Assembly (NCBI GenBank): GCA_016931555.1
Contig: JAFGEM010000067.1
Coordinates: 1 to 12,386, forward strand
DNA length: 12,386 nucleotides
Reading direction: 5' to 3'
Origin: Candidatus Iainarchaeum sp.
GTDB taxonomy: Archaea; Iainarchaeota; Iainarchaeia; Iainarchaeales; GCA-2688035
This document shows, one piece after another, positions 7,235-12,386 of this stretch (the first letter of the stretch is position 1; each line of letters starts with the position of its first letter). Both the position numbers and the translations under genes were made by a program. The notes beneath the pieces were generated by a model. It made no database searches. It saw only the letters and a program-made list of their open reading frames with translations, and had not been told where the DNA came from.

Positions 7235-8027
7235 TTCTTCTCCTTTGGTTTTTTCTCATTTGCCTCAAAGTGCCTCTTATTCCCGTTGATTTTGGTTCTG
7301 ACACTCTTGCCAGTGAAGCGCCTTTTACTTTTTCAAAAAGCGAAGGATTTCTTGTCCCGCCCTCTCCCAAGTCATTCACTATTGCAAAGCCGTTTGTTTT
7401 GAGTATTCTTGCAACATCTCGCGGTCTGCCTTCTGCTTGCGGCTCCAAACCCCATGCAGGTACTACCAGCACATTTGGCTTTTGCCTGCTCTTCAAAATA
7501 ATGTCTGCACAGACCCGCAGTTCAACACGCTTTCCATTTATTGTAACGCTTGGGAAATTGTATTCTGCAGCACTATTTTTCATTTTCTCTGCCCTTTGAT
7601 TCCAGCGTTCTATCCCCTGCTTTGCATTGCGCGTGGCTTTTATCCTGCGTGAATCGCCACGGGGCATTTCTATTTTTGCATATGCCTGCCAGTGCATTGG
7701 TTTTGCTGATTTCGGATTCTTTGCGCTGGGCCCAACAAGATATCCTGTATTTGTAATTGTGCTGCGCAAGGGTGCTTTTTCATAAACAGAGAAAAAAACA
7801 TGCGCCTGCCCGTGTTCCCTGAGCGCGGGCTGTATTTGCCTTATCCAATCCTTTGTCTGTGGCCTTAAAACTGTTCTCCCTACAGTGTCTTCTGGAAACA
7901 CTATTACTACGGGCGCACCCTTTGTAATTCTTGTTAATTGCTGAACTTTGCGTGCCATTCCTGCAAAATTCTCAAATCGCTTCTGAATTAGGGCAAATAG
8001 TATTCCTTGTTTTTCCAAAATCAGCAT
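7230..8027 (-). CDS. Nitrilase-superfamily (carbon-nitrogen hydrolase) protein with basic tail
   Basis: A 265-residue protein, the usual size of one nitrilase domain. The Glu-Lys-Cys triad of the superfamily can be traced: E46 in VVIVFPEDTVGR, K118 in QAYAKIEMPRGD, and C173 in VELRVCADIIL followed by KPNVLVVPAWG. The first strand ILFALIQKR fits the usual N-terminal strand, supporting the ATG at 8027 over the Met at residue 24. Members cleave amides or nitriles or transfer acyl groups through a Cys thioester; the substrate cannot be read from the sequence. The protein is divergent and unusually basic, with a C-terminal tail ending RQMRKNQRRRR, which could bind nucleic acid or acidic surfaces (inference). 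It is the first gene of a minus-strand operon with the Fap7-type kinase. A TATA-like box lies about 28 bases upstream, and a second, stronger promoter lies some 235 bases upstream. Confidence 0.75.
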   Translation of the reverse strand: MLILEKQGILFALIQKRFENFAGMARKVQQLTRITKGAPVVIVFPEDTVGRTVLRPQTKDWIRQIQPALREHGQAHVFFSVYEKAPLRSTITNTGYLVGPSAKNPKSAKPMHWQAYAKIEMPRGDSRRIKATRNAKQGIERWNQRAEKMKNSAAEYNFPSVTINGKRVELRVCADIILKSRQKPNVLVVPAWGLEPQAEGRPRDVARILKTNGFAIVNDLGEGGTRNPSLFEKVKGASLARVSEPKSTGIRGTLRQMRKNQRRRR

Positions 8028-8050
8028 ACTTTATTCTAGGGTCGAGGGAG

Positions 8051-8060
8051 TTAATAATTA
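8051..8060 (-). promoter_or_regulatory. TATA-like box of the nitrilase-like gene
   Basis: On the minus strand this reads TAATTATTAA, centred about 28 bases before the ATG at 8027, which suits a leaderless start. The element is nearly symmetrical, so it could in principle also serve the plus strand. Confidence 0.4.
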
Positions 8061-8079
8061 TTGCAGTGGCTGTTTGAAA

Positions 8080-8236
8080 GGGGTGAAGGGGCATCACTTT
8101 CCAAACTTCTTGCGAAAAGCAGGTGCGTTGTCGGAAAGCGAAGTGCCCCCTTTGCTCAAAGTCTTGCCTAGCTCAGACGCCTTCTCCAAATCGAATTTGG
8201 AGTGGTTATAATAAACCGTCGGCATAAGTCATCGCT
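8080..8236 (-). ncRNA. Candidate structured RNA (or structured long leader of the nitrilase gene)
   Basis: No protein frame fits, yet the stretch is dense in inverted repeats. An 8-bp hairpin with a three-base loop spans 8184-8202. A 4-bp GGTT/AACC hairpin spans 8204-8217. Both are enclosed by GACG/CGTC at 8176-8179 and 8217-8220, which would give a three-way junction (one C is contested). A CTTTG/CAAAG pair lies at 8150-8161. A long stem of GGGGCA/TGCCCC (8088-8093 with 8144-8149) continues through an internal loop into CTTTCC/GGAAAG (8097-8102 with 8133-8138). A strong TATA box at 8259-8266 predicts a start near 8235-8238, and pyrimidine-rich sequence at about 8075-8090 could end it. Near the predicted 5' end GCGATGA and, at 8173-8176, CTGA faintly recall C and D boxes. 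I do not recognise tRNA, 5S, SRP or RNase P core motifs. The strand follows from the promoter and is not certain. Confidence 0.4.
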
Positions 8237-8258
8237 GTCAATAGTATATCCTAACTCC

Positions 8259-8266
8259 TTTATATA
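8259..8266 (-). promoter_or_regulatory. Strong TATA box of the candidate RNA
   Basis: The minus strand reads TATATAAA preceded by CGAAAAG, a good BRE-plus-TATA arrangement. The same CGAAAAG precedes the proposed promoter box of the proteasome gene at about 11130-11143. The predicted start is 26-27 bases downstream, near 8236. The plus strand downstream holds no gene, so the minus direction is preferred. Confidence 0.5.
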
Positions 8267-8274
8267 CTTTTCGG

Positions 8275-8352
8275 TAAAAAAAGCCTAAATTTAACTCTAT
8301 TTCGTGATAAAAGGATATTTCTATCTTTTGGGGCTAAAAAAAGCCCAAATTA
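8275..8352. repeat. Two copies of TAAAAAAAGCC(T/C)AAATT, 60 bases apart
   Basis: The copies start at 8275 and 8335 and share about 17 bases with a single difference, at an exact 60-base offset. The second copy forms a hairpin with the bases before it: TTTG-(G)GGCT pairs with AGCCCAAA over an A6 loop (8327-8349). On the minus strand both copies read as a T7 run, so they may be successive termination sites past the aCPSF1 gene. Confidence 0.5.
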
Positions 8353-8452
8353 CGCTTATTTTTTATGTAGATTTGCGTTTTTTCGAGAAAAATTTTTGTG
8401 TTAGAATTTTAACAAAAATCCGCTTATGTATACTTGTGTTTTTGGAAATAAT

Positions 8453-8470
8453 TTGTTAGAAAAAGAAAAA
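8453..8470 (-). terminator. U-rich terminator of the aCPSF1 gene
   Basis: On the minus strand, CTCTTTTTCTTTTTCTAA begins about 10 bases after the stop codon at 8480. Two T5 runs without a stem are typical of archaeal 3' ends. The gene it ends encodes the nuclease family that cuts nascent transcripts at just such U tracts. Confidence 0.5.
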
Positions 8471-8479
8471 GAGTATTTC

Positions 8480-10378
8480 TTATTTTAATCTTACTGCGTC
8501 AAGGTTTCTCAGTGCAGTTGCATTAATTCTGAATTTATTTGAAACATATTTGGAGAATTCAATTGCAGTGTTCTTTTCTCCGTGGTTAACAAGAATCCTT
8601 TTTGGCTTTGGCTTTAATGCGCGTATGTAATTTGCGAGCTGGTTTCTGTCACTGTGCCCTGAAAACCCCTCTATTGTTTCTATTCGCATATTAATGTTCA
8701 GTGCCTTTGTTTTGCCCTTTTTGTCCGAGATTGGCATTGTTTTAATGCCGCTCTGCACTTTTCTTCCAAGGCTGCCTTCTCCCTGGTATCCGATAAATAT
8801 CATGCTGTTATTTTGGTCTTCAGCCATGTTGTAAAAATATTCCAGGCTTGGGCCTCCAGTCAGCATTCCGCTTGATGCAATTATTATTATTCCTTTTTCC
8901 TGCAATACCTCTGTCCTGTTTTTGCCGTTTGCTGTTGCAAAAATTTCCGCTGTAAACGGGCTGTCATTTTGGAGAATTCTTCTCTGCACTCCCTCTCTCA
9001 GATATTCGGGATACGCAGTGTGTATTGCGCTTGCCTCTCTTGTCATTCCATCAACATAGCATTTTGCGTCGAGCAATCCTTTTCTGTAAAAGTTCTCCAT
9101 TACAAGCATTAGCTCTTGTGCCCTTCCAACTGCAAAAACAGGAATCAGTACATTGCCGTCGTTTTGGATTGTTTCTTTTACGACTCTAAGCATTCTTTCC
9201 TCTGCATCCTGCCTGTTTGGCTGGATATCATCTCTTCCGCCGTAAGTGCTTTCAATTATTAGTGTCTCTAACCTTGGGTATCTTATGTCTACATTGTTGA
9301 ATAATCTTGTAAACCCGTTTTTAATGTCGCCAGTGTAAACAAGGTTGTGGGAGCCGTTGCCAATGTTTATGTGTACTGAGGCGCTTCCAAGAATATGCGC
9401 TGCGTTATGTAGAGTTAGTCTCATGTCTGGCGCAATGTCTGTCACGTCCCTGAAATCTCGCGGTATGCAGTGCTTTACCATTTCTTTGACATCGCGTTCT
9501 GAATAGGGTGATTTTTTGCCTTCTTTGGCCATTATGTCGACGTAGTCAAATTGCAGTAGTGTCATTAGGTCTCTTGTTGCTGGAGTGCAGTAGACTGGCC
9601 CGCGATAACCTGATTTGAACAAATAAGGTATGAAACCAGAGTGGTCCATATGGGCGTGCCCTACAACAATTGCATCCAACCTGTCAAGCGAAAAGTGAAG
9701 GCTCTCAAGATATGGAAATGCCTCTCCCGGAGAATCATTTGCAACATTTATTCCGCAGTCAAGCATTACTTTTGTGTGCGGTGTTTCAACAAGCATACAG
9801 CTTCTGCCCACCTGGCGAAATCCGCCTAAAGCAATGAGCCGTGCCCAGTCATTCGGCTGTTGGTCTATTTCACTGTAAATGCGCTTTGCTGTTTCCTTTA
9901 GAATCTTTTTTCTCTCATCGCTGTACTTGTGCAGGTGGTGCCTTATCCCGCGCAGTATTTCAGAATCCTGTGTAGGCGCGCGTATAATGTCCGGAGTCCA
10001 GCCTGTTTCGAGTATAATGCGCTTGCTTGTTTCCCCGCCTTTTCCAATAACAAGCCCCGGCTTTATTGCCTCTATTACTACCTCTGAAAAAGCAGGGTTA
10101 AATGAAACATCCTTTATCTGTGCGTCCTCAGGAACAATTTTCATTATTTTTTCCTTGGCTTGCGTTTCATCAAGCAGAAGGCTTTTATCTGTTCTTATCT
10201 TAAGCCTTTTTTTGAGCTCTGCAGCCATTTTTGCAACGTAATTCTCGTTTTCAAAAAACGCAGCATGGTTTTTTGTGTAAATTGCTATTTCCGGGCCTTC
10301 TATTTCTATTTTTGTGACTTTGCATTTTTCCGGAAGAATTTCTGCAACAGTCGCTTTCGCTTGTTCTAAAACTCCCAT
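8480..10378 (-). CDS. KH/beta-CASP ribonuclease aCPSF1 (FttA), transcription termination factor
   Basis: A 632-residue protein, the full family length. Two KH domains occupy about 1-170; the second has the GxxG loop IGKGGE (111-116). The metallo-beta-lactamase domain starts near 180 and carries HAHMDH (241-246), H328 in AAHILGS, D351 in YTGD, and later beta-CASP motifs, including GFSGHSD (571-577) and VNHGE (597-601). It is an endonuclease and 5'-3' exonuclease homologous to CPSF73, and in archaea it triggers transcription termination by cutting U-rich nascent RNA. The frame extends upstream to 10489 inside the proteasome gene, but the family begins at MGVLEQAKATVAEILPE, so the ATG at 10378 is chosen. 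It follows the proteasome beta gene, a neighbour pairing known in other archaea. All metal ligands I looked for are present. Confidence 0.96.
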   Translation of the reverse strand: MGVLEQAKATVAEILPEKCKVTKIEIEGPEIAIYTKNHAAFFENENYVAKMAAELKKRLKIRTDKSLLLDETQAKEKIMKIVPEDAQIKDVSFNPAFSEVVIEAIKPGLVIGKGGETSKRIILETGWTPDIIRAPTQDSEILRGIRHHLHKYSDERKKILKETAKRIYSEIDQQPNDWARLIALGGFRQVGRSCMLVETPHTKVMLDCGINVANDSPGEAFPYLESLHFSLDRLDAIVVGHAHMDHSGFIPYLFKSGYRGPVYCTPATRDLMTLLQFDYVDIMAKEGKKSPYSERDVKEMVKHCIPRDFRDVTDIAPDMRLTLHNAAHILGSASVHINIGNGSHNLVYTGDIKNGFTRLFNNVDIRYPRLETLIIESTYGGRDDIQPNRQDAEERMLRVVKETIQNDGNVLIPVFAVGRAQELMLVMENFYRKGLLDAKCYVDGMTREASAIHTAYPEYLREGVQRRILQNDSPFTAEIFATANGKNRTEVLQEKGIIIIASSGMLTGGPSLEYFYNMAEDQNNSMIFIGYQGEGSLGRKVQSGIKTMPISDKKGKTKALNINMRIETIEGFSGHSDRNQLANYIRALKPKPKRILVNHGEKNTAIEFSKYVSNKFRINATALRNLDAVRLK

Positions 10379-10396
10379 GTGAAACTCGTTTCCTTC

Positions 10397-10404
10397 TAAT
10401 TTAT
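10397..10404 (-). promoter_or_regulatory. TATA-like box of the aCPSF1 gene
   Basis: The minus strand reads ATAAATTA about 22 bases before the ATG at 10378, slightly closer than the ideal 26. It would give a leaderless or near-leaderless message and supports the shorter start. Confidence 0.35.
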
Positions 10405-10408
10405 CCCT

Positions 10409-10448
10409 AAAAAATTGTTGCCTCAAAACCCTCTTGCAAAATAGGGTT
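10409..10448 (-). terminator. Hairpin plus U6 tract between psmB and aCPSF1
   Basis: AACCCT (10427-10432) and AGGGTT (10443-10448) form a 6-bp stem with a 10-base loop, about 20 bases beyond the psmB stop. A T6 run follows on the minus strand (10409-10414). It may end or attenuate transcription from psmB just ahead of the aCPSF1 promoter. Confidence 0.35.
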
Positions 10449-10466
10449 ATGGAAAAATTTATTTTT

Positions 10467-11102
10467 TTAAGCAGACTCGTTTTTCTCAATTATTGAGTCA
10501 ATTTCACTTTGCTTCAACTCTCTTACGCCTTTCCTGTCCACTACCATTACTGAAACGCTTTTTCCGCCGCTGAATAAGTCCCTTTTTTTTGCCGCTGAAA
10601 CTGCTCTTACTGCCAACTCTATTGCTTCGCTTTCGCTCATTTTTTCTTTATAGTGCTGGTCTAAAACAGACATTACTAATTCTGTTCCTGAACCGCTGAT
10701 TGCAAATTTATCCCTTTTGAGAACACCGCCGTCAGGAGTAAGTTCAAACAATTCAGTTTCCTTGTTTACTCCTCCAATAATAAATTGGATTCCAAAGGGA
10801 TAATAGCGATTTGCATTAAGGACATTTGAAAGCAGGTTAACCAAGGCATGGGGAGTCATTTTTGTTTCCCTTTCAATTTCAAATAATTTTGCCTGGCTTT
10901 TTGCAAACCTTAGTATAGTTAAAATATCTCCCACGCTTCCCGCAGTTGTCAATGCAATGTGATCTGTTATCTTGTATATTTTTTTGCTCTCTTCATCATA
11001 TGCAAGGTGCCCAAAGCTAGCGCGCTTGTCTGCGGCAAATACAATCGCATCCTGTGCAACTAATCCTACAGTTGTTGTGCCTGTCTTAAGAGTATTTTCC
11101 AT
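10467..11102 (-). CDS. psmB: Proteasome beta subunit
   Basis: The protein has 211 residues from the ATG at 11102. The short propeptide MENTLKTG ends in Gly, and cleavage exposes the catalytic Thr (residue 9, mature Thr1). In mature numbering, Asp17 (FAADKR) and Lys33 (ESKKIY) complete the active site, and the TTAGSVGD loop gives Gly47. It forms the inner beta rings of the 20S core and cleaves peptides bound for degradation in the cytoplasm; alpha subunits are encoded elsewhere. An in-frame GTG at 11111 would add three residues, but the ATG is preferred because GGTG lies six bases upstream and the propeptide then has normal length. It lies between an FKBP gene and the aCPSF1 gene, all on the same strand. 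Ser/Gly-rich SGSGTE and the C-terminal SGGKSVSVMVVDR strand match the family. Confidence 0.97.
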   Translation of the reverse strand: MENTLKTGTTTVGLVAQDAIVFAADKRASFGHLAYDEESKKIYKITDHIALTTAGSVGDILTILRFAKSQAKLFEIERETKMTPHALVNLLSNVLNANRYYPFGIQFIIGGVNKETELFELTPDGGVLKRDKFAISGSGTELVMSVLDQHYKEKMSESEAIELAVRAVSAAKKRDLFSGGKSVSVMVVDRKGVRELKQSEIDSIIEKNESA

Positions 11103-11128
11103 TAGTAACACCGTTTTAAAACAAAAAG

Positions 11129-11143
11129 ACGATAAGCTTTTCG
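11129..11143 (-). promoter_or_regulatory. Possible promoter of psmB
   Basis: The minus strand reads CGAAAAGCTTATCG, ending in a weak TATA-like core about 31 bases before the psmB ATG, which predicts a leader of only a few bases. The CGAAAAG part matches that of the strong promoter at 8259-8272. A perfect palindrome GTTTTAAAAC (11113-11122) lies between this box and the start codon. Confidence 0.35.
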
Positions 11144-11217
11144 AGCCTTCCTAAATCATATTTCCCCGTGAAAACATTTAAAAAGCTATTTTCCTCTCCC
11201 TTGAAAGCTGCTTTTTC

Positions 11218-11239
11218 TTGGAACTCTTCCAATTTTTTT
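11218..11239 (+). terminator. Hairpin plus T7 on the plus strand
   Basis: TTGGAA/TTCCAA form a perfect 6-bp stem with a CTC loop (11218-11232), followed directly by seven T on the plus strand. No plus-strand gene precedes it, so it might block antisense transcription into the FKBP gene. On the minus strand it is a stem without a U tract just past the FKBP stop. Confidence 0.3.
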
Positions 11240-11248
11240 CCCACGCCG

Positions 11249-11947
11249 TTATTTTTTCTTGGTTTTTTTTGGCTCTTCTTTTGCAAATTCTTCCACGAAT
11301 TTGACGCTTGAAATGCCCTTTGCATTTTTTGTTATCAGCTCTGAAAATGCTTTTTTTAGGGGTGCAATGTTCTGCGAATATTTTGGATCCAAAGCAACTT
11401 CAACCTTGCTTTCTTTGATAACAAGCTTTTTTTCTTTCTCGGGAATTGCCCCAAAAAACTTGTCAAAGAACGCCTCAATTTTTTCCTTGTTATTGCGCAG
11501 TTCCTTTTCAATTTTTATGTCATATTCCAGTTCTTTTCCCGCAAGGGGGTGGTTAAAATCAACTCTTACCCTGCCTCCGGAAACAGATTGAACTCTGCCC
11601 TGCATGTCATTCAGGCTTATTATCATTCCGGGAACAGGATTAATATTTTTCTTTTTGAATTCCGCTAGCGGAACTACTCTTATGAATTCGGGTTTTCTCT
11701 CCCCAAAAGCCTGTGCAGCTGCAATCTTAATTTTTTTTTCTTCCCCTGATTTCATTTTTTCAAGTGCCTCTTCAATAGGCTTTAGCATTTCCCCGGAGCC
11801 CACTACAACAGGCATTGGCTTGTACTGCCTTCTCTCGTCAAAAATGCCTGCGTCAACAGCAGTTTTTTCCACTGTTGTTTCAAAAGCCTCGTTGTTTGCA
11901 GTTATTCTCCCTGTATAATTCACTAGCACAATTTTGCCTGAATCCAT
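11249..11947 (-). CDS. FKBP-type peptidyl-prolyl isomerase, long archaeal type
   Basis: The protein has 232 residues from the ATG at 11947. The FKBP fold is split in the SlyD-like manner: an N-terminal part (about 1-83, with VLVNYTGRI and PVVVGSGEMLKPIEEALEKMKSGEEKKI), an inserted chaperone flap (about 84-125), and the return strand VDFNHPLAGKELEYDI (129-144). A C-terminal domain of about 85 residues follows, as in the long FKBP26-type archaeal proteins, ending in a Lys-rich tail. It speeds cis-trans isomerisation at proline and helps folding in the cytoplasm. The frame also opens at a GTG at 11959. The ATG is preferred because it starts the conserved sequence, but both are possible. A TATA box lies at 11978-11988, and the gene is divergent from the membrane protein gene at 12046. 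It precedes psmB on the same strand. Confidence 0.92.
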   Translation of the reverse strand: MDSGKIVLVNYTGRITANNEAFETTVEKTAVDAGIFDERRQYKPMPVVVGSGEMLKPIEEALEKMKSGEEKKIKIAAAQAFGERKPEFIRVVPLAEFKKKNINPVPGMIISLNDMQGRVQSVSGGRVRVDFNHPLAGKELEYDIKIEKELRNNKEKIEAFFDKFFGAIPEKEKKLVIKESKVEVALDPKYSQNIAPLKKAFSELITKNAKGISSVKFVEEFAKEEPKKTKKK

Positions 11948-11977
11948 AAAATCACGCACCCCATTGTTTTTTTCTCT

Positions 11978-11988
11978 TGTATAAATAG
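11978..11988 (-). promoter_or_regulatory. TATA box of the FKBP gene
   Basis: The minus strand reads CTATTTATACA, centred about 35 bases before the ATG at 11947, giving a predicted leader of about 8 bases, or a leaderless start near the GTG at 11959. Confidence 0.45.
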
Positions 11989-12011
11989 TTTTTAACCTTT
12001 CCTTTTCTAAA

Positions 12012-12020
12012 TACTTAAAA
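12012..12020 (+). promoter_or_regulatory. TATA-like box of the gene at 12046
   Basis: TACTTAAAA lies about 29 bases before the ATG at 12046, compatible with a transcript starting a few bases from the start codon. A second TTTTAAAA at 12029-12036 is too close to act as the TATA box. Confidence 0.35.
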
Positions 12021-12045
12021 TGCCTAACTTTTAAAAGTGTATTCT

Positions 12046-12386
12046 ATGAACAGAAACCAGTTTTTTTCGATTTTCATTGCAGTAATAATGCTTGGCTCTA
12101 CAATAGGCTTTGCACTGGTCAGCATGCAGAACAATCCAGACACTCCCAATAACAATGGTGATGAGCCTCCTGTTCAGCCTCCCACTGAAATCCGCTTTGT
12201 TGCCCCTGGCGTTGAATCAGAGATAGTTGAATTGCTGCCTTCTATACGCATACTCGGCACAACAGAGAACCTTAACATTAATGATTTGGACTCCCAAATC
12301 TACAATATTTCCGGAGTTCGGAATGTTGCATCCAAATTTTCCAATGAAACAGGGCAGATAACCTATGTTGCAACTGTTTCCTTCGA
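12046..12386 (+). CDS. Membrane-anchored exported protein, 3' end outside window
   Basis: The frame is open from the ATG at 12046 to the end of the window (113 full codons). It starts MNRNQFFSIFIAVIMLGSTI, a basic residue followed by a hydrophobic helix of about 20 residues. A Pro/Asn-rich linker follows (NNPDTPNNNGDEPPVQPPTE), then a beta/alpha-looking domain (IRFVAPGVESEIVELLPSIRI). This reads as an N-terminal signal anchor, a flexible spacer and an extracellular domain. No family is recognised. The start is supported by the hydrophobic segment and by a TATA-like element 26-34 bases upstream. The gene is divergent from the FKBP gene across 98 bases. Confidence 0.75.
   Translation, partial: MNRNQFFSIFIAVIMLGSTIGFALVSMQNNPDTPNNNGDEPPVQPPTEIRFVAPGVESEIVELLPSIRILGTTENLNINDLDSQIYNISGVRNVASKFSNETGQITYVATVSF

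Noticed and set aside
8085..8150. GGAAAG motifs and the long stem suggested RNase P or SRP RNA
   Set aside because: The conserved RNase P P4 strands and the SRP helix 8 loop sequence are not present in the right order on either strand.
8161..8235. TAGCTCAG on the plus strand and a TTCGATT-like loop on the minus strand suggested a tRNA
   Set aside because: No GAGC partner for the D stem, no matching acceptor arms, and the T-loop register does not pair; neither strand folds as a cloverleaf.
10379..10489. N-terminal extension of the aCPSF1 frame up to 10489
   Set aside because: It overlaps the end of psmB, has a non-conserved basic sequence, and the family begins at the ATG at 10378.

Overview
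The window is archaeal, about 12.4 kb of AT-rich, gene-dense DNA. The diagnosis rests on four gene families: a proteasome beta subunit with its N-terminal threonine, a KH/beta-CASP ribonuclease of the aCPSF1 (FttA) type, a long archaeal FKBP, and a Fap7-type adenylate kinase. TATA boxes lie about 26 bases upstream of several start codons, which is the leaderless-transcript layout common in archaea. Several large secreted or membrane-anchored proteins have no family I recognise. Together with small conserved information-processing genes, this would fit a DPANN-type genome, but that placement is inference.

Left part (1-2560): a secreted right-handed beta-helix protein runs in from outside the window and ends in a short Trp-rich module. 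It converges on a minus-strand AMMECR1-domain gene. Next is a gene remnant missing from simple ORF lists: the first ~41 codons of an ABC-transporter ATPase, cut inside the Walker A motif but still carrying a well-placed promoter. Middle (2560-6755): a 983-residue, mostly helical surface protein with a lipoprotein-like N-terminus and a C-terminal membrane anchor. It converges on a secreted CARDB-like protein, the two stop codons sharing a CTAG. The CARDB-like gene ends a tight minus-strand operon of a nitrilase-superfamily hydrolase, the Fap7-type adenylate kinase and the CARDB-like protein.

Centre (8028-8479): a 452-base gap with no protein gene. It holds a strong minus-strand promoter followed by about 150 bases rich in nested inverted repeats, my best candidate for an undescribed structured RNA (or a long structured leader of the nitrilase gene). 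It also holds a 60-base-spaced duplicated motif and the U-rich 3' end of the aCPSF1 gene.

Right part (8480-12386): FKBP-type prolyl isomerase, proteasome beta subunit and aCPSF1 are co-directional on the minus strand, linking protein folding, protein degradation and RNA 3'-end formation. A divergent plus-strand gene for a membrane-anchored exported protein starts at 12046 and leaves the window.
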